A stretch of 64,000 nucleotides of DNA from Steroidobacter gossypii (GCF_016801985.1 NZ_JAEVLS010000001.1:992001-1056000), one strand, 5' to 3'. Shown: positions 7,047-16,423, counted from the first letter of the stretch. Notes: generated from the letters alone by a model not told the origin. Numbers and translations: made by a program.

Positions 7047-9680
7047 TCATTCCGGCAGCGTGAAGCCGTGCTGCCGGATCAGTCGCGTGCAGGCGGCCAC
7101 CAGATGCTCATCGTAGAGCCGGCCGGCCGCACGGTTGATTTCGTCGATGGCTGCATCCATGCCGGCTGCCGGCCGGTACGGTCGCGGCGAACACATGGCC
7201 TCGACGGTGTCGGCGATGGCCAGAATGCGGGCTTCGATCATGATCTCTTCGCCCTTCAATCCCACCGGGTAGCCGCTGCCGTCGAAGCGCTCGTGAGATT
7301 GAAAGACGATCTCGGCGACCGGCGCACCGAAATCGATCTCCGCGAGCAGCTGGCAACCCTCTTCGACGTGAGTGCGCATCAACGCGAGCTCCGTCTCCGT
7401 CAGAGGCGCCGGCTTGCTGAGAATGGACGCCGGCACGGCGATGTTGCCGATGTCATGTAACAAAGCAGCAACACGCAGGCCGTGCTGGCGCTCACCGTCG
7501 AGACCGGCTTCGCGACCGATCGCGACCGCCAGCGCCGCCAGCCGACGTGACGAGCCGGCCGTGTACGGATCGTGCCGTTCGCTCATGCGCACGAACGAAT
7601 CGATCATGCCTTGCAGGGCTACGTCGGTGCGCTGGAGCGCGCTGAGCGTCACCGCATGCGCGCGCTTCGTATGCAGCACGCGCCAGACGCCGTCAGCCAG
7701 CCCGGCGACCGTGCGCTGATCGTCCTCGTTGTAGCTGGTTTCACGATTGCCGACGCCCAGCACCGCGACCACCTCGTCACCGGAAAGCATGGGAACCGCG
7801 AGATAACGTGTCAGGTCCGGCAGGCCGTCGTTCTGGGGCTTGCGAGTCATATCGTTGCTCGACATCACATGCTTGCTGCGCACGCAGTCGGTGAACAACG
7901 CGGCCCGACCCAGAGGCTGCGGTTCGGAATCGGCCATCACCACTTGCGGCCGGCTGCCGTCGCGCCACGCGGCCAGCGTGATGGTCTTTTGCACCGGATC
8001 GACGAAATACAAATAACCGAGCGGGCTGCGCGTGATCTCCATGGCCTGTTCGATCACCCGCCGCACGATGGCGGACTCGTCGAACGTGTCGGCTTGTTTG
8101 AACAGATCGACCAGAAAATCCGACTGCCGCTGCAACATGCGCTGCGCGATCAGCTCACGGCGGCGCTGCCCCGTCTCGCGAATCAGCACGATGCTGTCGC
8201 GCGCGTTCTCCAGTAGACCGACGCTCACTTCGACATCGAACAGCGAGCCGTCCCTGCGGCGATGCTTGGTCTCATAGCGACCGCCACCGCGCACGCGACC
8301 GAGCTGCAGCCGCATGGTGGTCTCGCCGGAGCTTTGATCTTCGATGTCGGCTGCGTTCATCCGCAGCAGTTCTTCCTTGCTGTAGCCGGACATGCGGCAA
8401 TAAGCCGCATTCACATCCAGGATCTGGCCGTCGCCGCCGAGCAGCCAAGAACCGTCCGCGACGGCGTCGAGAATCGCGGCGCCGCTGTTGGCCTGCTCCT
8501 GCAGTTGGCGCTCGAGCTCCAGCCGCTGCGTGAGATCGAAGGCGGACACCAGATCGGCATTGCGACCGTCGAACTCGATCTGCCGGGTCGCGATGGATAG
8601 CGCCAGAATGCCGCCATCCTTGCGCCGGTGCTGTTTCACTTGCGGATCGACGCCCGCATCGGTCACTTCGAACGCCGATGCCTTGAGGGCGAGAAACTCG
8701 GCGCGCGAGTAGCCATACATCGCTAGCGCCGCATCGTTGACTGCGATGAAGCCGCCAGTGGCGTGATCGGCGATCCACATGGGCAGCGGATTGCTTTCGA
8801 ACACGCGGCGGAAACGCGCCTCGCCATCGGCCAGACGCCGATTGACCGCTTCGAGCTCGCTGACTTGCGACCGCAGTCGCGAGTGAGCTTGCATGGCGCG
8901 CTCCACGGCTTCGGCCTGCGCCTCCGCCTGAGCTTGCGCATGCTGAACTTTCTGCTCGGCTTCGAGCTGCGCGCGTTCAGCTCGCTGAATCGCTTCGGCC
9001 TGCTCGCGCTGAGCTTTTTCCAGCGCCTCGGCCTGGGCGGCCTGAGCCCGCTGCATGCGCTCCAACGCCTCGGCCTGCGCTGCTTGCAGCTTCTGCGCTT
9101 TTTCCAACGCTTCAGCTTGCGCCGCCTGCTGGCGTTGCGCGGCCTGCGCTTTCTCCAGCGCGTCGGCCTGGGATTTTTCGAGCACGGCGAAGCGTTGCAT
9201 CGCCGCCGTGTCGAGCATGTTCATCGGACGGGTGTTGCCGCTCGCGCCGTTGCCATGACCGTTGCCGAGGCCGCCATTGGCGTTCACGGTGGGGCGCGCG
9301 CCGTTCATATGACCTGGCGGCAATAACTCATCGAGCGCGCTCAGCAGCTTTTCCGGCGGCGTGGAGCGGGCGAGGAAACGTTCGGCGCCGAGCTCCAGCG
9401 CGAACCGTTCATATTTGGGATCGTCGTGACGTCGCGTGTAGAACACGAAAGGAATGCTCTGCAGGCGCTCGTCCTGTTTCCATTTGCGGCACAGGGCGAA
9501 GCCGTCCATGCGCGGCAGGACGATATCGGAAACGATTGCCTGCGGCGGCTCGCGACGCGCGACGTCCAGGGCTGCGAGCCCGTTCGCGGACTTCAATACA
9601 CGATGACCGCGACCCGACAGCAATGTCTCGAGCGCGATTTGCTCGGATTCGCGCTCGAATGCGATCAGGATGACACCCAT
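7047..9680 (-). CDS. REC-coiled coil-PAS-PAS-GAF-HD-GYP protein, predicted c-di-GMP phosphodiesterase
   Basis: An 877-residue cytoplasmic signalling protein. Domains in order: a receiver (1-120) with a phospho-acceptor candidate Asp52 in VSDIVLPRMDGF; a Gly/Asn linker; a long Ala/Gln/Glu-rich coiled coil (about 155-290) with 14-residue repeats of the type QAEALEKAQ; two PAS domains (about 290-400 and 405-520); a GAF domain (about 535-680); and a C-terminal HD-GYP domain. The last shows LLHDIGN, SHERFDGSGYPVGLKG, RILAIADTVEAM and SPRPYRP. HD-GYP enzymes hydrolyse c-di-GMP. The usual HDxGK motif reads HDIGN here, a substitution at a normally conserved lysine. The receiver lacks the usual paired acidic residues near its start (it reads AFERE), so phosphorylation is uncertain. 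It lies directly upstream of genes led by c-di-GMP riboswitches. Confidence 0.92.
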   Translation of the reverse strand: MGVILIAFERESEQIALETLLSGRGHRVLKSANGLAALDVARREPPQAIVSDIVLPRMDGFALCRKWKQDERLQSIPFVFYTRRHDDPKYERFALELGAERFLARSTPPEKLLSALDELLPPGHMNGARPTVNANGGLGNGHGNGASGNTRPMNMLDTAAMQRFAVLEKSQADALEKAQAAQRQQAAQAEALEKAQKLQAAQAEALERMQRAQAAQAEALEKAQREQAEAIQRAERAQLEAEQKVQHAQAQAEAQAEAVERAMQAHSRLRSQVSELEAVNRRLADGEARFRRVFESNPLPMWIADHATGGFIAVNDAALAMYGYSRAEFLALKASAFEVTDAGVDPQVKQHRRKDGGILALSIATRQIEFDGRNADLVSAFDLTQRLELERQLQEQANSGAAILDAVADGSWLLGGDGQILDVNAAYCRMSGYSKEELLRMNAADIEDQSSGETTMRLQLGRVRGGGRYETKHRRRDGSLFDVEVSVGLLENARDSIVLIRETGQRRRELIAQRMLQRQSDFLVDLFKQADTFDESAIVRRVIEQAMEITRSPLGYLYFVDPVQKTITLAAWRDGSRPQVVMADSEPQPLGRAALFTDCVRSKHVMSSNDMTRKPQNDGLPDLTRYLAVPMLSGDEVVAVLGVGNRETSYNEDDQRTVAGLADGVWRVLHTKRAHAVTLSALQRTDVALQGMIDSFVRMSERHDPYTAGSSRRLAALAVAIGREAGLDGERQHGLRVAALLHDIGNIAVPASILSKPAPLTETELALMRTHVEEGCQLLAEIDFGAPVAEIVFQSHERFDGSGYPVGLKGEEIMIEARILAIADTVEAMCSPRPYRPAAGMDAAIDEINRAAGRLYDEHLVAACTRLIRQHGFTLPE

Positions 9681-9793
9681 GCCAGCCTCTGAAAATAACG
9701 ACCCTGCGGAGCCACCGAAGTATGCCCGGCGGCGGCCTGGGAGGCACGATTAGGGGGATCCCGCAACCGCAAAGAGAGACGCAGTCGACATTC

Positions 9794-10228
9794 TCACGGT
9801 CCGGCGCGATTGATGCGCGTCCAGTATTGCCCGAGCTGCGAGACCTGGTCGGTGAACTGTTTGAAATCCACCGGCTTCACGATGTAACTATTGGCGTGCG
9901 CCTCGTAGCTGCGCGCCATGTCCGACTCCTGATCCGAGGAGCTCATGATCACCACGGGCGTGGAGCGGGTCTTCGGATCCGCCTTGATCTGCGCCAGCAC
10001 GTCCAGCCCGTCGATCTTCGGCATGTGCAGATCGAGCAGCATCAGCTTGGGATTGCCTGACAGCCGCTGTGCGTACACGCCCTGACGAAACACGTAGTGC
10101 AGCGCCGCCTCGCCATCCTGAACCCACACCACCTGCTGGGATACGCCGCCGATCTCCAGCGCGCGAATGGTGAGTTCCGCGTCGGTGGGATTATCGTCGG
10201 CGAGCAGAATGTACCCGGTGTGGCTCAT
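9794..10228 (-). CDS. Single-domain response regulator (Rcp1/CheY-like)
   Basis: I start this 144-residue protein at MSHTGYILLADDNPTDAEL (ATG at 10228), because everything upstream in the open frame overlaps the peptidase gene in another frame. It is a lone receiver domain with the acidic pair in LLADDNPTD, phospho-acceptor Asp in LMLLDLHMPKIDG, the Ser/Thr switch region VVIMSSSDQESD and the Lys-Pro in IVKPVDF. This spacing is typical of Rcp1-like regulators that pair with phytochrome or hybrid kinases. No kinase is in the window. The start codon overlaps the stop codon of the preceding oligopeptidase gene (ATGA), so the two are translationally coupled. Confidence 0.9.
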   Translation of the reverse strand: MSHTGYILLADDNPTDAELTIRALEIGGVSQQVVWVQDGEAALHYVFRQGVYAQRLSGNPKLMLLDLHMPKIDGLDVLAQIKADPKTRSTPVVIMSSSDQESDMARSYEAHANSYIVKPVDFKQFTDQVSQLGQYWTRINRAGP

Positions 10229-12318
10229 GAGGCAGCTCCGATGCGCATGCCTCGTGCCAGGGCGATGATGAATCCGTATTCCCGCGCCACTTCGCGCATG
10301 TGCTCGTATCTCCCCGACTTGCCACCGTGGCCGGCTTCCAGATTGACGTGCAGCAACAGCGGTCGGCCGCCGGTGTCGTGCTGGCGCAGCTTCGCCACCC
10401 ACTTGGCCGGCTCGTAGTACTGCACCTGGCTGTCCCACAATCCGGTGGTCACCAGCATGGCCGGATAGGGTTGGCGGCGGATATTGTCGTAAGGCGAATA
10501 GGAAAGCATATAAGCGTAGGCAGCGGCTTCGTTCGGATTGCCCCACTCGTCATACTCGAGTGTGGTCAACGGGATGCTCGTGTCGAGCATGGTGGTGACG
10601 ATGTCGACGAACGGCACGTGCGCCACCAGCGCGGCGTAACGATCTGGCGCGACGTTGGCGATGACGCCCATCAACAGCCCGCCGGCGCTGCCACCCGCGG
10701 CGAACACTTTATCGCGTGCGCAGTAGCCGCGCGCTACCAGATGATCGGTCACGTCGACAAAATCGTTGAAGGTGTTCCATTTGTGCTCGAGGCGGCCCGC
10801 GTCGTACCAGCGTCGGCCCATTTCCTGGCCGCCGCGAATATGCGCCATCGCATATACGAAGCCGCGATCGAGCAGCGACAGGCGCGACGTGCTGAAAGCC
10901 GGCTCCATGCTCAAGCCATACGAGCCATAGCCGTATTGATACAAAGGCGCGGTGCCGTTCAGCGGCGTGCCCTTGCGATACACGATCGAAACCGGGATGC
11001 GTTCGCCATCGCGCGCTGGCGCCCAGATGAACTCGCTGACGTAGTTGGCGGGATCGAACTCGCCGAGCACCGGATCGCGCTTCAATAGCACTCGCGAGCC
11101 GTTGGTGAGATCGTATTCGTAGGTGGTGCCGGGCGTGGTGAGCGACGTATAGATGTAGCGCAGCCGCGTGGTGTCCAGTTCAGGATTCGAGCCCAGCGCC
11201 ATGGTGTAGGTCGGATCGTCGGCGGTCAGATGGAACGGCGCTTCACCCCAGCGCTGCACGCGAATGTTCATCAAGCCGTGCGAACGCTCGCTCACCGCGA
11301 TGAAGCTGCGAAATATCTCGAAGTCCTGAATGAACACTTCCGGATCGTGAGACACCACGTCGCGCCAGCGGCTGCGGTCGGCGGCATGCGCGATTGGCGC
11401 TTCGACGATGCGGAAGTTCAGCGCGCCCCAGTTGGTGCGAATCAGGAAGCGATCATCGAGATGATCGAGCTGGTATTCATGATCTTCTTCGCGCGGCACG
11501 ACTACTTTGAAATCGAAGCTGGCGTCGTCGGTGCGCGCGTAACGCCACTCCGAGGAGGTCGTGCTCTCCGAGGCGATCAGCAGGTATCGTTCCGACTTGC
11601 TGCGCTCGACGCTCAGATCGAAGCTTTCATCCGGCTCTTCATAGACGATGGGATCCTCGCCGACGCTGCCGAGCTCGTGCCGGCGCACACGCCGGCCCAG
11701 CAACGTGACCGGATCCTTCTCTACATAGAGCAGTGTGCGATTGTCGTCGGCCCAGGCGATGCCGCCGTCGACGTTCTCGATCACGTCCGGCAACAGCGTG
11801 CCTGTCACGAGATCCTTGACTCTGAGCCGATACTGCCGGCGTCCCACCGTGTCTTCGGTGTAGGCGAGCAGCCGATTGTCGGGGCTGACTTCGTAGCCGC
11901 CCAATTGGAAGAACGGCAAACCGGAGGCGAGCGCGTTGCCGTCGAGCAGGATGTCGTCCTCGGTTTCGATGCGATCGACATACGCCTGGCCGCCGTGCGC
12001 GGCGTCCGCCCGACGCACCACGATGGGATATTCCTGGCCGGTGGCGTAACGAATGGAATACCAGTAGCCGCGATAGCGCACCGGCACGGTGGCGTCGTCC
12101 TGCTTCAACCTGGCGACGATTTCGTTGTACAGCTCGTCGATCAGCGGCTGCACCGGCGCCAGCATCGCGTCGGTGTATTCATTTTCGGCTTGCAGGTAGC
12201 CGAGCACTTCCGGATCGCTGCGCGTGTCGTCGCGCAGCCAGTAATAAACGTCGTCGCGGACGCCATTGGGAGAGGCGACGCGATGAGCTCGCATCGGTGC
12301 TAGAGGCGGTTTGAACAC
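10225..12318 (-). CDS. ptrB: Oligopeptidase B (S9A prolyl oligopeptidase family)
   Basis: A 697-residue serine peptidase cutting short peptides after basic residues. The N-terminal beta-propeller begins with the family motif VYYWLRDDTRSDPEVL. The C-terminal alpha/beta-hydrolase domain has the nucleophile Ser544 in GGSAGGLLMG, Asp629 in TTGLWDSQV and His664 in EAGHGGKSGRY. Length matches the family. The start is GTG; no strong ribosome site precedes it, and an ATG eight codons in is a possible alternative. No signal peptide is seen, so it is cytoplasmic. Its stop codon overlaps the start of a CheY-like gene, an unusual partner for this enzyme. Confidence 0.93.
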   Translation of the reverse strand: MFKPPLAPMRAHRVASPNGVRDDVYYWLRDDTRSDPEVLGYLQAENEYTDAMLAPVQPLIDELYNEIVARLKQDDATVPVRYRGYWYSIRYATGQEYPIVVRRADAAHGGQAYVDRIETEDDILLDGNALASGLPFFQLGGYEVSPDNRLLAYTEDTVGRRQYRLRVKDLVTGTLLPDVIENVDGGIAWADDNRTLLYVEKDPVTLLGRRVRRHELGSVGEDPIVYEEPDESFDLSVERSKSERYLLIASESTTSSEWRYARTDDASFDFKVVVPREEDHEYQLDHLDDRFLIRTNWGALNFRIVEAPIAHAADRSRWRDVVSHDPEVFIQDFEIFRSFIAVSERSHGLMNIRVQRWGEAPFHLTADDPTYTMALGSNPELDTTRLRYIYTSLTTPGTTYEYDLTNGSRVLLKRDPVLGEFDPANYVSEFIWAPARDGERIPVSIVYRKGTPLNGTAPLYQYGYGSYGLSMEPAFSTSRLSLLDRGFVYAMAHIRGGQEMGRRWYDAGRLEHKWNTFNDFVDVTDHLVARGYCARDKVFAAGGSAGGLLMGVIANVAPDRYAALVAHVPFVDIVTTMLDTSIPLTTLEYDEWGNPNEAAAYAYMLSYSPYDNIRRQPYPAMLVTTGLWDSQVQYYEPAKWVAKLRQHDTGGRPLLLHVNLEAGHGGKSGRYEHMREVAREYGFIIALARGMRIGAAS

Positions 12319-12726
12319 GATGGCGAATGCGAACGTAACTGAATGAAAAACCGGTTAGCTGAACGGATCGTGCAGCGCCGGACCCCGGCTGGCAACTGTG
12401 GTCCTCATCCAAACCCTTATTTGCGCCCCGAAACACGGTTCGTAGCCACATGCCAACAACTTTGCCGCTGGCAGGTGGCGAGCAAAGGGGTAGGATCACG
12501 CCGGCCAGCCGCCAGAAACCGATGGTAATGAACATCGTAGCGACCGTGGGTGCGTCGGTCGGCAGGCAACAACGGATTCACTACAGGGTGATTTGCTGAA
12601 CCCCGCGTGGCAATTTTGCGCGGCAGTTCACGCGAGCGAGCCGGAAAAGACAGATACAGTTCTCAGCTCTCCGATCTTGCATAAGTAGTATTACGCGACA
12701 AGCATGAAAACCCCCAGGAGGGGTCT
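12319..12726. other. 408-bp divergent intergenic region
   Basis: No gene is visible between oligopeptidase B and the TonB-receiver gene. The region should hold both promoters, but I could not assign them with confidence. At its right end ACCCC and GGGGT (12710-12714 and 12720-12724) can pair around a CAGGA loop. That would place the AGGAG ribosome site of the downstream gene in a small hairpin. Confidence 0.5.
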
Positions 12727-14796
12727 ATGGCCAACGCGCAGCACAGTCGTTCCACCGGACACGGACACACTCAGGACGAGGTCAATTTGGAGATCGACGA
12801 TTCGCAGAGCATGCGGCAGCTCGAGGAAGGGCACCAGCCGCCGATCCTGGTGCTGAGCCGCGATCCGAACCTGGTGGAAACGGTCAAAAAGGCCGCCCCG
12901 CGAGGCGTGCCCGTGGCGTTCGCGCCAGACCTGGACCACGTGGCTGAACGTCTGTCGACACTCAAGCCCGGCGTGCTGGTCGCGGACACCGCGAGCACCT
13001 CCGACGTTGCGTCGATGGCCGCACAGCTGACTCAGCATTTCCCTGAATTGGTGGTGGTGGTTGCCGGCAAGCGTGAAGAAAATGCGCAGCTGATGCAGCT
13101 GACGGCCACCGGCCGCATCTTCCGATTCCTGCTCACGCCGCTGTCGCACGGCGCGACGCGCCTGTCGCTGGAAGCAGCGGTCAAACAACACCTGGATCTC
13201 GCAGCCGCGGGTCAGCGCCTGAGCACGGGCGGCGCCACCGGCGAGGGCGGTTCCAAGAATTACGTGATGACTTACGGCGCCCTGGCAGCCGGCCTGCTGG
13301 TGGTCATCGGCGGCATCTGGTTCGGCGTCAGTCAATTCACGGCCGAGCCGGAAGTGCCGCCCGCGGTGAATCTGCCAACCGCGCCCGGTGCGCAGCAGCC
13401 CAGCGGCGTGGCGGAGCGTCCCGATCCGGTGAAAGCCGAGCTGGCGCTGGCCAAGGAAGCGTTCAATCAGAACAAGTTCCTCGAGCCGCAGGGCGAGAGC
13501 GCGCTGGATCTGTATCGAAGCGCGCTGGCGCTGGATCCGAACAGTCAGGAAGCGAAGGACGGTATTCGGTCCGTGGTCGAGAAGATTCTCGAGCGCGCCG
13601 AAGCCGCGCTGCTCGCAGAACGTTTGGAAGAAGCCATTCGCACGATCGAAACGGCGCGCGACATCGACTCGACCCATCCGCGTCTGGCGTTCCTGGATAC
13701 ACAGGTCGCGCGCGAGCGTGAACGTTTGCAACTGAACCAGGCGCAGGAAGTGGGCAACCGCGTGCGTCAGCTGGTCAGCGCCGCGAACGATCGCATGGCC
13801 AACGGCCGACTGCTCACGCCGAGAAACGGCAACGCGCAGGATGCGCTGCTGGAAGCGCGTCGCCTCGATCCGACCAATCCCGTGGTGCTGTCGACCATCC
13901 GTGAGCTGAGCAATCAGCTGACGGAAGAAGCGCGCAAGTCGCTCGCTGCCGGCAACCTGGATCAGGCCGCGACATACATCCAAGGCGCACGTGAGATGGG
14001 CTCGGCAGGCAGCGCGCTCGCCGCAGTCGAACGCGCACTGGCCGAAGCCACTCGCACCGCTTCCGCCAGCTCCGGCGGCGCGGGCGCGGGCCCGGCGGTG
14101 GCACCCAGCAGCGCTCCGCAATCCGCGGGGGCGCGCCGTCCGGCCACGAATACACCGGCCGCGCCGCAGGCGGGCTCGGGTCCGAACATCGATGGCATGG
14201 TCGCCGAAGTTCGTCAGCGTCTCGGCGAGGGCAAGCTCATCGATCCGCCGGGCGCCAGCGCTCGCGATTCGCTGGTGGCGCTGCGCACGGCTGCGCCGAA
14301 TCGTGCGGAAGTGGAAGAGCTGTCGCGCACCTTGTCGACGCGTCTGCTCGACTCGGGCCGTCAGGCCATGAACGCCAAGGCGTTCGATCGTTCTGCGCAG
14401 CTGATCGCTGCAGCCCGGGACGTTGGCGCGCGCTATAACGGCGCTGCCATCACGCAAGCCGAGAACGAGCTGGCCGCGGCTCGCGACGCGAACAGCCAGC
14501 AGACCAACATCGTCTCCGCCGCTTCGCTGAAGCGGGTGCGCATGGTGTCGCCGGTGTATCCGGACGCCGCGCGCAAGCGTGGCATCGAAGGTTGGGTGGA
14601 GCTGGCGTTTACCGTGCAGACCAACGGCACGGTCAACGATGTTGAAGTTCGCAACGCCAGCCCCGCCGACGTGTTCGAGGATGCCGCGGTTCGCGCCGTG
14701 CGTCAGTGGCGCTTCGAGCCGGTGGAAAAGAACGGCGAAGTGGTCGAGCAACGCGCCATGGTGCGACTGAAGTTCTCGCAGCAGAACGGCGGCTAA
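12727..14796 (+). CDS. TonB family protein with N-terminal degenerate receiver domain
   Basis: A 689-residue membrane protein with an unusual fusion. Residues about 38-155 resemble a response-regulator receiver (ILVLSRDPNLV, LVADTAS with Asp87, RIFRFLLTPLS), but the conserved Lys-Pro is replaced by Thr-Pro, so it is probably a pseudo-receiver. One transmembrane helix follows (about 179-201, YGALAAGLLVVIGGIWFG). The large periplasmic part has TPR-like helical repeats mentioning ARRLDP and ARDIDSTHP. The last 90 residues are a TonB C-terminal domain (SPVYPDAARKRGIEGWVEL, VRQWRFEPV). AGGAGG lies 6 bases before the ATG. TonB domains transmit energy to outer-membrane receptors. No exbB or exbD is nearby, so the partner complex is elsewhere or the protein is structural. 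Confidence 0.88.
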   Translation: MANAQHSRSTGHGHTQDEVNLEIDDSQSMRQLEEGHQPPILVLSRDPNLVETVKKAAPRGVPVAFAPDLDHVAERLSTLKPGVLVADTASTSDVASMAAQLTQHFPELVVVVAGKREENAQLMQLTATGRIFRFLLTPLSHGATRLSLEAAVKQHLDLAAAGQRLSTGGATGEGGSKNYVMTYGALAAGLLVVIGGIWFGVSQFTAEPEVPPAVNLPTAPGAQQPSGVAERPDPVKAELALAKEAFNQNKFLEPQGESALDLYRSALALDPNSQEAKDGIRSVVEKILERAEAALLAERLEEAIRTIETARDIDSTHPRLAFLDTQVARERERLQLNQAQEVGNRVRQLVSAANDRMANGRLLTPRNGNAQDALLEARRLDPTNPVVLSTIRELSNQLTEEARKSLAAGNLDQAATYIQGAREMGSAGSALAAVERALAEATRTASASSGGAGAGPAVAPSSAPQSAGARRPATNTPAAPQAGSGPNIDGMVAEVRQRLGEGKLIDPPGASARDSLVALRTAAPNRAEVEELSRTLSTRLLDSGRQAMNAKAFDRSAQLIAAARDVGARYNGAAITQAENELAAARDANSQQTNIVSAASLKRVRMVSPVYPDAARKRGIEGWVELAFTVQTNGTVNDVEVRNASPADVFEDAAVRAVRQWRFEPVEKNGEVVEQRAMVRLKFSQQNGG

Positions 14797-14820
14797 GCCA
14801 CACGGCTTGTATGTAACGAA

Positions 14821-14848
14821 GGCGGCCCGCTCGGGCCGCCTTTTTTAT
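14821..14848 (+). terminator. Intrinsic terminator after the TonB-receiver gene
   Basis: GGCGGCCC-GCTC-GGGCCGCC followed directly by TTTTTT, 24 bp past the stop codon. This is a strong textbook terminator. Confidence 0.92.
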
Positions 14849-14910
14849 TGGCGTCGTTGACGCTACCCTGCGCGTCCTTTTTCGCGGTGAATACCGCCCG
14901 CCGCCGCATC

Positions 14911-16347
14911 ATGGACGCGCCCCCGCCATCGATCGCCTCGTCTTCATCACTGCCTGCGCAACGGCTGGATGCGGCCGGGCGCGCGCGTGTGGATGTGCGA
15001 GCCATCATCGCGCTGGCCGTTCCGTTCGCGGCCAACAGCTCCATTCAAGCCATCCTGAACCTCACCGACACCTGGTTCATCGGGCGCATCTCGACCAGCG
15101 CGCTGGCGGCCATCGCCGCGATCCACTGGCCAGTGATCGCGTGCATCGCGCTGTTCGGTGGCGTCGGTCTCGCGGGCCAGACTCTGGTGGCGCAATCGTT
15201 CGGCGGGCGCCGACTCAAGCGCGCGTCGCAAGCGGGCTGGATGTCGGCGTGGGCGGCGCTGGTAGTGGTGCCGGTGTTCTGGTTCATCGCCATGAACGGC
15301 AATGCACTGCTAAACCCATTTGGCTTGGCTCCCGACGTGCAGTCGCTCGCGGTGCAGTTCTGGGAGCCGCGCATGATGGGCGCGCCGCTGGGCGTCGCGC
15401 TGTGGGGCATGGTCGGGTTCTTCAACGGCATCGGCCGGCCCAAGATTTCATTCATGGTGGAGGCGCTGGTCTGCCTCAGCAACGCCGTGTTCGCGCCGTT
15501 GTTCATTTTCAAGCTGGACCTGGGCATTGCCGGCGCGGCGTGGGCGACGAACTGCGCGCAGGGGCTCGGCTTGCTCGTGGCTGTGGGCATCTTCATCAGC
15601 CCCAGGCTCAATCGAATGTTTCATTCGCGCCTGATGTGGCGGCCGCGCGTCAGCAAACTCGGCGCGCAGCTGAAGCTGGGGCTGCCGATGGGCATGCTGA
15701 TCGCAGCCGACGTGCTCGGCTTCGCGATGTTTCAATTGATGCAGGTTCATCTCGGCACGGTCGATGGCGCCGCGACTCAGATCGTGATGATGCTGACCTC
15801 GATTTCGTTCATGCCTGCGATCGGCATCGCCATGGCGGGCACCACGCTCGTCGGTCAGTCCATCGGCATGGGCGATCGCGCCTGGGCGCGCCGCATCGGC
15901 AACAGCATCATCGTGATGTGCATGACGTACATGGGCTCGATCGGCTTGCTGCTGGGATTGACTGCACCGTGGCTGATTCCGACGTTTGTCGCCGACAACG
16001 ATCCTCAAGCATTGGCCGTCATCCAGCTGGGCGCCACGCTCATGTGGGTGGCCGCCGCTTATCAGCTGTTCGACGGACTGAACTTCGCGTGCTCTTTCAG
16101 CCTGCGCGGCGCGGGCGATGCGACGGTGCCGGCGATCTGCGTTCTGTTGCTGTCGTGGCTGATCTTCGTGCCTCTCGCGCACGCACTGTCGTTCGAGCCC
16201 GGCCGCGGGTGGGTCGATGGCCTGCCACAGTTCGGACTGGGCGCGCTCGGCGGCTGGCTCGCCGCGCTCACCTACATCATCCTGATCTCATTCGTGCTGC
16301 TGCTACGCTGGCGCTCTCGCGCATGGGAACGCATTCGCCTTCGCTGA
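14911..16347 (+). CDS. MATE family multidrug/toxin exporter
   Basis: A protein of about 478 residues with around 12 hydrophobic segments in the MATE (NorM/DinF) arrangement. The first helix region reads VPFAANSSIQAILNLTDTWFIGRIS. Two homologous halves can be seen: LFGGVGLAGQTLVAQSFGG in the first and IAMAGTTLVGQSIGMGD in the second. MATE proteins exchange sodium ions or protons for cationic drugs across the inner membrane. I start at the ATG at 14911 because the open frame further upstream runs into the terminator. No good ribosome site is present, and a GTG at 14887 is an alternative. The substrate is unknown. Confidence 0.88.
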   Translation: MDAPPPSIASSSSLPAQRLDAAGRARVDVRAIIALAVPFAANSSIQAILNLTDTWFIGRISTSALAAIAAIHWPVIACIALFGGVGLAGQTLVAQSFGGRRLKRASQAGWMSAWAALVVVPVFWFIAMNGNALLNPFGLAPDVQSLAVQFWEPRMMGAPLGVALWGMVGFFNGIGRPKISFMVEALVCLSNAVFAPLFIFKLDLGIAGAAWATNCAQGLGLLVAVGIFISPRLNRMFHSRLMWRPRVSKLGAQLKLGLPMGMLIAADVLGFAMFQLMQVHLGTVDGAATQIVMMLTSISFMPAIGIAMAGTTLVGQSIGMGDRAWARRIGNSIIVMCMTYMGSIGLLLGLTAPWLIPTFVADNDPQALAVIQLGATLMWVAAAYQLFDGLNFACSFSLRGAGDATVPAICVLLLSWLIFVPLAHALSFEPGRGWVDGLPQFGLGALGGWLAALTYIILISFVLLLRWRSRAWERIRLR

Positions 16348-16423
16348 GCCTGCGGCGTCATCAGCGTCTTCCGCCGCTGCACAGCTGACCGCCTCGTAAC
16401 CCCGCATCGCCAAATCGGATGCT

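Noticed and set aside
12691-14751. A 686-aa open frame on the minus strand opposite the TonB-receiver gene
   Set aside because: It is an antisense shadow of a well-supported gene: Arg/His/Gln-rich composition, no domains and no ribosome site. High-GC codon bias creates such frames.
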